Source of the DNA: AG-12 sp027339635
GTDB taxonomy: Bacteria > Chloroflexota > Dormibacteria > Aeolococcales > Bog-877
Direction: 5' to 3'
Length of the DNA: 33,302 bases
Assembly (NCBI GenBank): GCA_027339635.1
Contig: DAHWNZ010000025.1
Span: 1 to 33,302 of the forward strand
How positions within the stretch are numbered: position 1 is the first letter of the stretch; every line of letters begins with the position of its first letter. The position numbers and the translations under genes were made by a program. The notes under the pieces are model-generated. The model ran no database searches. It was not told the origin of the DNA and was given only the letters and a program-made list of their open reading frames with translations. Shown piece after piece: positions 1-7,206 of the stretch.

Positions 1-388
1 CGGCCAGAACTTCGCCACCGATACCCAGGCCCCGAGCCTGTCGCCCGGACATAATCCCCTGCGGCGTTGACACGATTGCGGTGCCGAGCCCCCCCAGCAC
101 CCGCGGGATGTCCTGGCGTCCCCGGTAGACCCGCAACCCCGGACGGCTGACCCGCTTGAGCCCGGTCAGAGCGCGACCCTGCTTGGTGGGTCGTTTCAGC
201 TGCATCCAGAGCACCCGGCGCACGGGATCGTCCTCCGAGGTGCCGAAGCCCTCGATGTATCCCTCCTCGTGCAGCACACGGGCGATCTCCACCTTCACCT
301 TGCTGGCCGGCATCTCCACGCGCTCATGGCCGGCCAGGCTGGCATTGCGCACCCTGGTCAACATGTCGGCGATGGGGTCACTTAGCAT
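1..388 (-). CDS. rpsH: 30S ribosomal protein S8 (3' end cut by window edge)
   Basis: The frame opens with ATG at 388 (MLSDPIADMLTRVRNA) and stays open to base 1, giving 129 residues. The last visible residues (GGEVLA) match the conserved C-terminal GGE motif of S8, so only a few residues and the stop should be missing. S8 binds the central domain of 16S rRNA and is a primary assembly protein of the small-subunit platform. The ISTPQG-like segment (VSTPQGIMSGRQAR) that binds rRNA is present. It follows rpsN after 7 bp in the usual spc order L5-S14-S8. Nothing unusual is seen. Confidence 0.96.
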   Translation of the reverse strand, partial: MLSDPIADMLTRVRNASLAGHERVEMPASKVKVEIARVLHEEGYIEGFGTSEDDPVRRVLWMQLKRPTKQGRALTGLKRVSRPGLRVYRGRQDIPRVLGGLGTAIVSTPQGIMSGRQARGLGIGGEVLA

Positions 389-395
389 CTGCTTC

Positions 396-581
396 CTACC
401 AACTAGACTTTCGCACCCCCGGGATCTGTCCCTGGGAGGCATGGATTCTAAAGCAAATGCGGCAGAGGCCGAACTTGCGCATGTAGCCGCGTGGGCGGCC
501 GCAGAGATTGCAGCGATGACGGGCCTGCACCGGAAAGCGCGGAGTGCGGCGGCTGGCCATCACCTTCGACTTCTTGGCCAT
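396..581 (-). CDS. rpsN: 30S ribosomal protein S14, zinc-binding type Z
   Basis: The product is 61 residues, the length of the short type Z (C+) S14. It carries the zinc knuckle CNLC (about residues 24-27) and CRIC (about 39-42), and the conserved end SQGQIPGVRKSSW. S14 sits in the head of the 30S subunit and helps form the tRNA sites. Zinc-binding S14 is the ancestral form; many high-GC bacteria also carry a zinc-free paralogue elsewhere, which is not visible here. The gene lies 12 bp after rplE and 7 bp before rpsH. Confidence 0.97.
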   Translation of the reverse strand: MAKKSKVMASRRTPRFPVQARHRCNLCGRPRGYMRKFGLCRICFRIHASQGQIPGVRKSSW

Positions 582-593
582 CCCGAGCCCTCC

Positions 594-1145
594 CTACCGC
601 CGGAACGGCATGCCGAGGGCGGCCAGCAGGCTGCGCCCCTCCGCATCCGTCCTGGCCGTCGTCACGATGGTGATCTCTAGTCCCCTGAGCTTGTCGATCT
701 TGTCGTAGTCGATCTCCGGGAACACCAGCTGCTCCCGCAGCCCGAGGGTCATGTTGCCGTTGCCGTCGAATTTGGCATTGATACCCCGAAAGTCTCGGAT
801 CCTGGGCAGGGCCACGCTGATCAAGCGGTCCAAGAACTCCATCATCCGGGCTCCCCTCAGGGTGACCTTGAGCCCAATCGGCATCCCCTCTCGAAGCTTG
901 AATGCCGCCACCGACTTGCGCGCCTTGCGGACAGCCGGCTGCTGTCCGGTGATTATCCGCAGATCGTTGGAAGCGGCGTCAAGTGCCTTGCCGTTCTGGG
1001 AGGCCTCCCCGACGCCCACGTTGACCACGATCTTCTCCAGCTTGGGAACCTGCATCACGTTGAGATACCCGAACTCGGTGATAAGGGCGGGGACCACAGT
1101 CTCCCGATAGGTCTCAACAAAGCGCGGGGTCGCAGTCGCAGTCAT
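594..1145 (-). CDS. rplE: 50S ribosomal protein L5
   Basis: The product is 183 residues, typical of L5, which binds 5S rRNA and forms part of the central protuberance. Visible hallmarks are the N-terminal PKLEKIVVNVGVGEA, the central TGQQPAVRKARKSVAAFKLR and the C-terminal LREQLVFPEIDYDKI. The start codon overlaps the end of rplX by 4 bp (ATGA), which suggests translational coupling. Position between L24 and S14 is the standard spc order. Confidence 0.97.
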   Translation of the reverse strand: MTATATPRFVETYRETVVPALITEFGYLNVMQVPKLEKIVVNVGVGEASQNGKALDAASNDLRIITGQQPAVRKARKSVAAFKLREGMPIGLKVTLRGARMMEFLDRLISVALPRIRDFRGINAKFDGNGNMTLGLREQLVFPEIDYDKIDKLRGLEITIVTTARTDAEGRSLLAALGMPFRR

Positions 1146-1522
1146 GCGCGGGGTCCTCTCAGGTAGGCCTCACCACATTGCTTGCAGTAGGGCACGTATT
1201 GCTCTCCCTCCAAACGCCTGCCCAGCCGGGTCGGCTTGTCACAGCGATTGCAGACGAGCTGCACGTTGCTGTAATCCAAAGGGGCGGGGAAGTCAACAAT
1301 ACCACCTTGCATCGCGGTCGTCCCACCGCGTTGCTGGCCGGCCCGCTGGTGCCGCTTGCGCACGTTGATTCCCGCGACCACGACGCGGTGCTCCGCCGAA
1401 TAGGTGCGCTGAACCACGCCTCGGCGCCCGCGGTCACTGCCCGAGATGACCACCACGGTGTCTCCCGAGCGAATGTCGAGCGAGCGGGCGTGCGCCCTCC
1501 GGTCAGACTTCTGCGCGCGCAT
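1142..1522 (-). CDS. rplX: 50S ribosomal protein L24 (four-cysteine form)
   Basis: This 126-residue protein has the KOW domain near residues 18-45 (IRSGDTVVVISGSDRGRRG) and the conserved GGIVDFPAPLDYSNVQLVC segment. The C-terminal part carries two CxxC pairs (CNRC and CKQC), a probable zinc ribbon that Proteobacterial L24 has lost. L24 initiates 50S assembly on domain I of 23S rRNA. It starts with ATG 2 bp after rplN and ends with a 4-bp overlap into rplE. It is somewhat longer than the usual 100-110 residues because of an N-terminal basic stretch (MRAQKSDRRAHARSLD). Confidence 0.96.
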   Translation of the reverse strand: MRAQKSDRRAHARSLDIRSGDTVVVISGSDRGRRGVVQRTYSAEHRVVVAGINVRKRHQRAGQQRGGTTAMQGGIVDFPAPLDYSNVQLVCNRCDKPTRLGRRLEGEQYVPYCKQCGEAYLRGPRA

Positions 1523-1524
1523 GC

Positions 1525-1893
1525 TCAGAGAACCTCCGGCGCCAAAGACACGATCTTCATGAAGTTGCGCTCCCGCAGTTCCCGGGCCACAGGTCCGAAG
1601 ATCCGGGTCCCCCGGGGATTGTTCTGAGGGTTGATGAGAACCGCCGCGTTGTCGTCAAAGCGGATTCTGGTGCCGTCGGCTCTGCGACACTCCTTGGACG
1701 TCCTGACCACGACCGCCTTGACAACGTCTCCCTTCTTGACAGCGGCATTGGGCTGGGCCACCTTGACGGCGGCCACGATGATGTCTCCAAGAGAGGCGTA
1801 GCGCCGGTAGGAGCCTCCGAGCACCCTGATGCACAGGATCTCCCGGGCCCCGCTGTTGTCCGCCACCTTGAGCACGGTCTCTTGCTGGATCAC
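1525..1893 (-). CDS. rplN: 50S ribosomal protein L14
   Basis: The product is 122 residues, exactly the family length. It begins MIQQETVLKVADNSGARE and contains RADGTRIRFDDNAAVLIN and NPRGTRIFGPVARELRE, all strongly conserved. L14 lies at the subunit interface, where it contacts 16S rRNA in bridge B5 and is the docking site for RsfS. It sits 3 bp after rpsQ and 2 bp before rplX, tightly packed in the operon. Confidence 0.98.
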   Translation of the reverse strand: MIQQETVLKVADNSGAREILCIRVLGGSYRRYASLGDIIVAAVKVAQPNAAVKKGDVVKAVVVRTSKECRRADGTRIRFDDNAAVLINPQNNPRGTRIFGPVARELRERNFMKIVSLAPEVL

Positions 1894-1896
1894 TGC

Positions 1897-2172
1897 TCAG
1901 CGCGCCTTCTCTACGATCTCGACGACCCGCCAGCGCTTGGTGCGGCTCAACGGCCTGGTCTCCATGATGCGCACCCGATCCCCAACGCGGCACTCGTTGA
2001 CCTCATCGTGGGCCTGGAATCGGCGGCGCCTTCTCAAGACCTTGCGGTACAGGTTGTGCGCCCTGCGGTCCTCGACCTGCACCACCACCGTCTTCTCCAT
2101 CTTGTCGCTCACCACCAGCCCCACGCGCACCTTGCGCCTGTTTCTGACCTCGGTCGCCGCCGCATCCGTCAT
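1897..2172 (-). CDS. rpsQ: 30S ribosomal protein S17
   Basis: This 91-residue OB-fold protein has the signature KVRVGLVVSDKMEKTVVVQV near residues 14-33 and the VGDRVRIMETRPLSRTKRW motif near the C-terminus. S17 is a primary 16S rRNA binding protein near helices 7 and 11. Its ATG overlaps the rpmC stop by 4 bp (ATGA), which indicates coupled translation. The following gene, rplN, begins 3 bp downstream. Confidence 0.97.
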   Translation of the reverse strand: MTDAAATEVRNRRKVRVGLVVSDKMEKTVVVQVEDRRAHNLYRKVLRRRRRFQAHDEVNECRVGDRVRIMETRPLSRTKRWRVVEIVEKAR

Positions 2173-2396
2173 TGCCCATCCTCCAAAAGGTCCGCCAGTT
2201 GCCGACCCCTAAGCAGGGTGTGGATGCGCGCGATGCCTCGGCGCACCTCCCGGATCCGACGATGCTGTTCCAACTGACCGGTGGCGCGCTGCAGGCGCAG
2301 CTGCAGAAGCTCCTGACGGCGCTCCGCCAGCACCTGGGTGAGGCCGAAGTCGTCCATGTCGCGAAGCTGCTGCAGCTCGTCGCGATGCTTGCTCAA
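2169..2396 (-). CDS. rpmC: 50S ribosomal protein L29 (TTG start)
   Basis: This 75-residue helical hairpin protein binds 23S rRNA near the polypeptide exit tunnel, next to L23, where SRP and trigger factor dock. Family signs are ELQQLRDMDD at the N-terminus and LRLQRATGQLEQHRRIREVR followed by RGIARIHTLL. The best start is a TTG at 2396 that overlaps the rplP stop (TTGA). It has a GGAGG ribosome-binding site 7 nt upstream inside the rplP 3' end. An internal ATG (residue 14) would remove the conserved ELRxM helix start, so it is rejected. The tail after IARIHTLL is about 12 residues longer than in short homologues. Confidence 0.93.
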   Translation of the reverse strand: MSKHRDELQQLRDMDDFGLTQVLAERRQELLQLRLQRATGQLEQHRRIREVRRGIARIHTLLRGRQLADLLEDGQ

Positions 2397-2830
2397 GCCT
2401 CTTCCTCCGGCTTGGCCGCGATCTCTTCCAGCGCCACGAAGCGGGTCTTTATCGGCAGCTTGTACGCGGCGAGGCGCATGGCTTCCTTGGCGGTCTCCAT
2501 CCCGACCCCATCCATCTCGAACAGGATCCGGCCTGGCTTCACCACCGACACCCACCCCTCAGGGTTGCCCTTACCAGACCCCATCCGGGTCTCGGCCGGC
2601 TTCTTCGTGATCGGCTTGTCGGGAAAGATCCGAATCCAGATCTTCCCACCCCGGCGAACGTGACGGGTCATGGCCCGCCGCGCGGCCTCGATCTGACGAT
2701 TGGTCATCCAGCAGGGCTCCAACGCCTGGAGCCCGAACGGCCCGAAGGCGAGCGTGGAACCGCGGTGAGCGGCACCCGTCATGCGCCCGCGGTGCACCTT
2801 GCGGTGCGCCGGACGGCGGGGGATCAGCAC
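2393..2830 (-). CDS. rplP: 50S ribosomal protein L16 (GTG start)
   Basis: The chosen start is a GTG at 2830 giving 145 residues that begin (M)LIPRRPAHRKVHRGRM, the canonical L16 N-terminus; longer upstream readings lie in the rpsC gene and look like shadow. A GGAGG site lies 6 nt before this GTG inside rpsC. Conserved elements include GGKIWIRIFPDKPITKKPAE and TRMGSGKGNPEGWV. L16 lines the A-site tRNA and 5S rRNA region of the 50S subunit. It begins 1 bp after the rpsC stop and its stop overlaps the rpmC start. Confidence 0.96.
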   Translation of the reverse strand: MLIPRRPAHRKVHRGRMTGAAHRGSTLAFGPFGLQALEPCWMTNRQIEAARRAMTRHVRRGGKIWIRIFPDKPITKKPAETRMGSGKGNPEGWVSVVKPGRILFEMDGVGMETAKEAMRLAAYKLPIKTRFVALEEIAAKPEEEA

Positions 2831-2831
2831 C

Positions 2832-3761
2832 TCAGCCCTCCTCCTTCTTGACAGCCGGACGGCGTGCCGGCCGCGGCGCCGTATCACCTTCGCCGGTCGT
2901 CTTGCTGACCCGCTTGCGCGGCGCCTTGGCAGCGGCCGTAGGCTCCACCGGGGCCGAAGCTGGCGCCGTATCCGGGGCAACCTCGACCCGCGCTACTCCG
3001 GCGGTGGTGTCGGTTGCCATCGCCGTCGTCGGCACGACCCCAGCCTGGGCCACGACGGCGACGACAGCCTCTGGCGAACCACCGGGAGCCGGCTGAACCG
3101 CCTGCTCGATCACAGGAGCCGACACCGGCTCCCGTGGGGCAAAGTCACCCTTGTAGATCCAGACCGTCACGCCGATCTGCCCGAATGTGGTCTTGGCTTC
3201 CGTCTGGCCGTAGTCGATGTCGGCCCGCAGCGTGTGAAGCGGCACACGTCCATCACGGTCCCACTCACGCCTGCTCATGTCGCCGCCCCCGAGGCGGCCC
3301 GACACCTGGATCCGCACTCCCTTGGCGCCGGCGCGCATCGACCGCATAACGGACTGCTTGACCGCGCGCCGGAAGGCGATCCGCTTCTCCAGCTGAGAGG
3401 CCACGTTCTCCGCCAGCAGCCGCGCGTCCAACTCCGGGACCTTGATCTCCTGGATGGTGACCCTGACCTTCTTGCCAGAGATCCGCTCCAGGTTGTCCCG
3501 CAACGCGTCAACCGACGCGCCACTGCGCCCGATGACGATGCCGGGCTTGGCGGTGTGGATGATGACCGTCAACTGGTTGGCCGACCTCTCGGTCTCGATC
3601 CTGGCGACACTGGCGTTCCGCAGGCGACCCATGATCAGGGCGCGCATCGCCAGGTCCTCCTGAAGCAACTTGGTGTACTCCGGGCCGCTGGCGAACCAAC
3701 GCGCGTCCCAATTGCGGTAGACGCCGAGGCGAAAGCCGTTGGGGTGGACCTTGTGTCCCAT
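2832..3761 (-). CDS. rpsC: 30S ribosomal protein S3 with long Ala/Pro-rich C-terminal tail
   Basis: The first ~207 residues are a complete S3: MGHKVHPNGFRLG start, KH domain with IHTAKPGIVIGRSGA, and a C-terminal domain ending GQIGVTVWIYKGDF. S3 lies at the mRNA entry tunnel and helps unwind mRNA. The reading frame then continues about 100 residues of Ala, Pro, Val and Thr-rich, low-complexity sequence ending in a basic run (PRKRVSK, RPARRPAVKKEEG). Tails after S3 occur in some actinobacterial and Chloroflexota lineages, but this one is long. It is in frame, without a stop, and overlaps no other gene, so I see it as a real extension rather than a frameshift. Confidence 0.96.
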   Translation of the reverse strand: MGHKVHPNGFRLGVYRNWDARWFASGPEYTKLLQEDLAMRALIMGRLRNASVARIETERSANQLTVIIHTAKPGIVIGRSGASVDALRDNLERISGKKVRVTIQEIKVPELDARLLAENVASQLEKRIAFRRAVKQSVMRSMRAGAKGVRIQVSGRLGGGDMSRREWDRDGRVPLHTLRADIDYGQTEAKTTFGQIGVTVWIYKGDFAPREPVSAPVIEQAVQPAPGGSPEAVVAVVAQAGVVPTTAMATDTTAGVARVEVAPDTAPASAPVEPTAAAKAPRKRVSKTTGEGDTAPRPARRPAVKKEEG

Positions 3762-3770
3762 GTCCCTTAC

Positions 3771-4187
3771 CTACTCCTCTTCATCACCGCTGTTGGCAGT
3801 CTCACTGGGGGTCACCGTTTGGGGAGCCCGCCGACGCACGCGTGTCGGGCGGTCAAGATTGTCTTCCACGACCGCCACCAGATGGCAGGTGCGCTTGAAG
3901 ATCGAGAACGAGGATCCCCGAGCCCGGGGACGATACCGCTTAATGATAGGGCCTCCCGCCACCTCCAGGCGAACGAGTTGCAGCCGATCCCGATCGAGAC
4001 TGAAGTTGTTCTCAGCGTTGGCGGCAGCAGACCGCACCACCTTGCTCACATCCTCCGCCGCAGCCTGAGGCAGGAATGCCAGAGTCGTCAGAGCCTCGCT
4101 CACGGGCATCCCCTGCACCAGGTCCGCCACCAGGCGGGCCTTGCGCGGCGGGACCCTGACCCATTTCGCCGTCGCCTGCACCTGCAT
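3771..4187 (-). CDS. rplV: 50S ribosomal protein L22
   Basis: This 138-residue protein has the L22 hallmarks: AKWVRVPPRKARLVADLVQG near the N-terminus, ANAENNFSLDRDRLQLVRLEV in the middle and KRYRPRARGSSFSIFKRTCHL, the beta-hairpin region that reaches into the exit tunnel and is the site of macrolide-linked changes in other bacteria. The last ~20 residues (RVRRRAPQTVTPSETANSGD) are a short acidic/polar tail. It sits 18 bp after rpsS and 9 bp before rpsC. Confidence 0.97.
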   Translation of the reverse strand: MQVQATAKWVRVPPRKARLVADLVQGMPVSEALTTLAFLPQAAAEDVSKVVRSAAANAENNFSLDRDRLQLVRLEVAGGPIIKRYRPRARGSSFSIFKRTCHLVAVVEDNLDRPTRVRRRAPQTVTPSETANSGDEEE

Positions 4188-4205
4188 TACTTGGATCTCC
4201 CCGTC

Positions 4206-4490
4206 CTACTTGAGAGCATTGCTGCGCTCCGTGTGGTGCCCGTGGCCGCGGAACTTCCTGGTCGGCACGAACTCCCCCAGCTTGTGGCCGACCATGGCCT
4301 CGGTGACAAACACGGGGACGTGCTTGCGCCCGTCATGCACCGCAATGGTGTGGCCCAGCATCTCCGGGAAGATGTCCGAGCGCCTCGACCAGGTGCGAAT
4401 GACGCGCTTCTCCTTGGCGTGGTTCATCTCCAGAACCTTCTTCAGCAGTGGCGCGTCACAGAACGGCCCCTTCTTAACAGACCTACTCAT
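4206..4490 (-). CDS. rpsS: 30S ribosomal protein S19
   Basis: The 94-residue product begins MSRSVKKGPFCDAPLL and contains RRSDIFPEMLGHTIAVHDGR and HKLGEFVPTRKFRGH, all diagnostic of S19. The protein sits in the 30S head near the A and P site tRNAs and bridges to the 50S subunit. It lies 3 bp after rplB and 18 bp before rplV in the standard S10-operon order. Confidence 0.98.
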   Translation of the reverse strand: MSRSVKKGPFCDAPLLKKVLEMNHAKEKRVIRTWSRRSDIFPEMLGHTIAVHDGRKHVPVFVTEAMVGHKLGEFVPTRKFRGHGHHTERSNALK

Positions 4491-4493
4491 GGG

Positions 4494-5318
4494 CTACTTC
4501 CGTCTCCTGCGCACGATCATGGGATCGGTTGCCTTGTTGTTACGGGTACGGTGACCCAGAGCCGGCTTGCCCCAGGGGGTCTGCGGATGCCCACCGGGCC
4601 CGGACCTTCCCTCTCCACCACCGTGGGGATGATCGAAGGGGTTCATGGTCGAGCCTCGCACCGTTGGTCTAAAGCCACGCCAGCGGTTCTTGCCGGCCTT
4701 GCCGATCGTCTCATTGGAATGGTCCGAGTTACCCACCTGTCCGACGGTCGCGCGGCAGCGCACATCGATGAGGCGCACCTCCCCCGAGGGCATCCGCATC
4801 TGTGCGAAGCGCCCTTCCCGAGCGACCAGCTGAGCGCCGACCCCGGCGCTCCTCACCAACTGCCCGCCGCGGCCGAGCTGAACCTCCAGGTTGTGCACCG
4901 TGGTCCCCAAGGGGATCTTCGTGAGCGGGAGGGCATTGCCGGGACGAATCTCCGCCTTCTCCCCCGCCATCACGACGTCCCCGACGCCCAGGCCGTCGGG
5001 CGCCAGGATGTAACGCTTGTCCCCATCGCGGTAGTGGACCAGGGCAATCCTGGCACTGCGGTTGGGATCGTACTCGATGGCCGCAACCTTGCCTGGCACA
5101 TCGGTCTTGTCTCGCTTGAAATCGATCACCCGATAGATCCGCTTGTGCCCACCACCACGATGGCGCACGGTGATCTTGCCGGTGGCGTTACGGCCGGAGT
5201 GCTTCTTGAGAGCGACCGTCAGCTTGCGCTCCGGTCGGCTCTTGGTCACCTCGTCGAAGGAGCTGACGCTCATGAAACGTCGCCCCGACGACGTCGGGCG
5301 GTACCGATTCACGGGCAT
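4494..5318 (-). CDS. rplB: 50S ribosomal protein L2
   Basis: The ATG at 5318 gives 274 residues starting MPVNRYRPTSSGRR, the family's usual N-terminus and length. It has a GGGAG site 6 nt upstream and lies 1 bp after the rplW stop. A longer frame reading from 5354 overlaps rplW and is rejected. L2 binds domain IV of 23S rRNA close to the peptidyl transferase centre. The conserved NPFDHPHGGGEGRSGPG loop with its functionally important histidine is intact, as is the C-terminal RRRRK. Confidence 0.97.
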   Translation of the reverse strand: MPVNRYRPTSSGRRFMSVSSFDEVTKSRPERKLTVALKKHSGRNATGKITVRHRGGGHKRIYRVIDFKRDKTDVPGKVAAIEYDPNRSARIALVHYRDGDKRYILAPDGLGVGDVVMAGEKAEIRPGNALPLTKIPLGTTVHNLEVQLGRGGQLVRSAGVGAQLVAREGRFAQMRMPSGEVRLIDVRCRATVGQVGNSDHSNETIGKAGKNRWRGFRPTVRGSTMNPFDHPHGGGEGRSGPGGHPQTPWGKPALGHRTRNNKATDPMIVRRRRK

Positions 5319-5319
5319 G

Positions 5320-5622
5320 TCAGACTCCCTCAAAGAGATTGGCGATGGTCTCACCGGCTTGCAGCGTGACGATCGCCTTCTTCCAGTCCCGGCTGCGGCC
5401 GACCACTCTGCCTCCGCGCTTCATCCTGGTACGCACCTTGCCCTTGACAATCAGCACGTTCACCGAGGCGGCCTTCACCTTGAACGCCGACTCCACCGCC
5501 TGCTTGATCTCGATCTTGTTGGCGTCAGTCGCCACCCTGAAGACGTAGCGCTGCTGGGCCATCCCGGCATAGGACTTCTCGCTGATCACCGGGCGCAGCA
5601 GAATCTGCGACGGATCCTTCAT
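5320..5622 (-). CDS. rplW: 50S ribosomal protein L23
   Basis: This 100-residue protein carries ILLRPVISEKSY near the N-terminus, NKIEIKQAVESAFKVKAASV in the centre and the basic RMKRGGRVVGRSRDWKKAIV segment. L23 surrounds the exit tunnel and is the docking site of trigger factor and SRP. Its ATG overlaps the rplD stop by 4 bp, so translation is probably coupled. Length and order (L4-L23-L2) are standard. Confidence 0.97.
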   Translation of the reverse strand: MKDPSQILLRPVISEKSYAGMAQQRYVFRVATDANKIEIKQAVESAFKVKAASVNVLIVKGKVRTRMKRGGRVVGRSRDWKKAIVTLQAGETIANLFEGV

Positions 5623-6239
5623 CCCAGATGCTCCGTGATGGCGTCCAGCGCCTCTTTGGTGACGATTATGGTGTCGGCTATGAGCACGTCCCGAACGTTG
5701 ATGTTGGACGCCAGAATCAACTTCACCTGGGGAATGTTGCGCGCCGACAGCTGCAGGTTCTCGCTGTGCGTCTCCAGCACCATCAGCACTCGGCGCCCCG
5801 CCCCCAACTTCTCCAGGAAGGTGGCAAAGTCCTTGGTCCTGGGCCGCTCGTACTCGAGCCCGTCGACAACTTGGATCGCGCCGTCGGAGGCCTTCGCCGC
5901 CAGCGCGCTGCGCAGGGCGATGCGGCGCTGCTTTCTGGGCATGGCCAGTGCGTGGCCGTGCGGGGTGGGCCCGAACACGGTGCCTCCACCCCGCCAGTGA
6001 GGAGCCCTGATCGAGCCCTGGCGCGCCCGCCCAGTACCCTTCTGACGGTACGGCTTGCGGCCTCCTCCACTCACCTCACCCCGGGTCTTGGTGTCGTGGG
6101 TGCCCTGCCGGGCGCCCGCCAGCTGACGAACGACGGCCTGGTGCAGCACGGCCTGGTTGACCTCGACCCCAAAGACCGAGTCCGCCAACTGCACTGCGCC
6201 GCTCTGCGTCCCGTCCTGGGTCCGCACCGGAGCCTCCAT
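5619..6239 (-). CDS. rplD: 50S ribosomal protein L4
   Basis: This 206-residue protein has the L4 signature KPYRQKGTGRARQGS with RAPHWRGGGTVFGP directly after it, the loop that reaches into the exit tunnel. The C-terminal NIPQVKLILASNINVRDVL is also typical. In E. coli, L4 represses its own S10 operon at the leader; no comparable leader can exist here because rpsJ follows tuf closely. The ATG shares its A with the rplC stop (TGATG), and the stop overlaps rplW. Confidence 0.97.
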   Translation of the reverse strand: MEAPVRTQDGTQSGAVQLADSVFGVEVNQAVLHQAVVRQLAGARQGTHDTKTRGEVSGGGRKPYRQKGTGRARQGSIRAPHWRGGGTVFGPTPHGHALAMPRKQRRIALRSALAAKASDGAIQVVDGLEYERPRTKDFATFLEKLGAGRRVLMVLETHSENLQLSARNIPQVKLILASNINVRDVLIADTIIVTKEALDAITEHLG

Positions 6240-6880
6240 CAGTGCTGCCCCCTCACCTTGCGGATGCGGGCCTGCGACTCCGAGACCATCAGGATCCCTC
6301 CGGTGGCCCCCGGCACCGCGCCCTTCACCAGCAGCAGGTTGCGCTCCTCGTCCACCCGGAAGACCTCCAGCCGCTGCACCGTCGCCCGCTGGGCCCCGAG
6401 ATGGCCTGCCATTGGTAGCCCCCGAAAGGTGCGAGCCGCATCGACTGCGCCGATCGATCCCGGCTGACGGATGTTGTGGCTCCCATGGCTGACGGGGCCG
6501 CGTCCGAAGTGATGGCGCTTGTGCTGGCCGGCAAAGCCCTTGCCCTTGCTGACCCCGGTGACATCCACTCGTTGCCCGGCCTGGAACTCGCTCACCGTAA
6601 GCACGTCACCGACCGCCGACTGCTCCAGCCCGGACACCTCCCGCAGGTGCCGGTGGGGCGCTATCCCCGCCACCTCGTAGTGCCCCTTGAGCGGTTGGTT
6701 CAGTCGTTTGGGATTGGCGCCAAAGGCGATCTGAGCCGCGTCGTAGCCGTCCACCGCCCGGCTCTTCACCTGCACCACCGGGCAGGGCCCCGCCTCGAGC
6801 ACGGTCACGCCGTAGCAGCGACCATCCTCCGCGAACACCTGGGCCATGCCCAGCTTGCGCGCCAGCAAGGACTTGCCCAT
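6239..6880 (-). CDS. rplC: 50S ribosomal protein L3
   Basis: The product is 213 residues beginning MGKSLLARKLGMAQVF, the classic L3 start. The diagnostic loop SKGKGFAGQHKRHHFGRG and the following SIGAVDAARTFRGLPMAGH are intact; this loop approaches the peptidyl transferase centre. L3 starts 50S assembly. Overlaps of 1 bp (TGATG) join it to both rpsJ upstream and rplD downstream. Confidence 0.97.
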   Translation of the reverse strand: MGKSLLARKLGMAQVFAEDGRCYGVTVLEAGPCPVVQVKSRAVDGYDAAQIAFGANPKRLNQPLKGHYEVAGIAPHRHLREVSGLEQSAVGDVLTVSEFQAGQRVDVTGVSKGKGFAGQHKRHHFGRGPVSHGSHNIRQPGSIGAVDAARTFRGLPMAGHLGAQRATVQRLEVFRVDEERNLLLVKGAVPGATGGILMVSESQARIRKVRGQH

Positions 6881-7185
6881 CAGAGCTTGATCTCGATGTT
6901 CACGCCGCTTGGCAGGTTGAGGTGCATCAGGGCGTCCACGACCTTGGGATTGGGGTCCAGGATGTCGACGATCCTCTTGTGGGTGCGCATCTCGAACTGC
7001 TCCCGAGAATCCTTGTCGATGAACGGGCCCCTGATCACCGTGTACTTGTTGATCTCAGTGGGCAATGGCACGGGCCCCCGCACCTGAGCTTGGTTCCGGG
7101 CCGCGGTCTCCACAATCCGAGCCGCCGCCTGGTCCAAGACCCGGTGGTCGTAGGCCTTGAGCCGAATCCGAATTCTCTGTGCCAT
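6880..7185 (-). CDS. rpsJ: 30S ribosomal protein S10 / NusE
   Basis: This 101-residue protein contains IRIRLKAYDHRVLDQAA, VRGPVPLPTEINKYTVIRGP and the diagnostic DKDSREQFEMRTHKRIVDI. S10 is part of the 30S head and also serves as NusE in transcription antitermination with NusB and NusG. It begins 21 bp after tuf with no room for a full promoter and leader, so the S10 block is probably read through from the str block. Confidence 0.98.
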   Translation of the reverse strand: MAQRIRIRLKAYDHRVLDQAAARIVETAARNQAQVRGPVPLPTEINKYTVIRGPFIDKDSREQFEMRTHKRIVDILDPNPKVVDALMHLNLPSGVNIEIKL

Positions 7186-7206
7186 TGCTTCTGCTGGTTT
7201 CCTGAT

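Noticed and set aside
2781..5369. Very long plus-strand open frame (862 codons) opposite rpsC, rplV, rpsS and rplB
   Set aside because: It lies wholly opposite proven ribosomal genes, and its protein is Arg/His/Pro-rich with no motif; high GC3 on the coding strand removes stops in the complementary frame.
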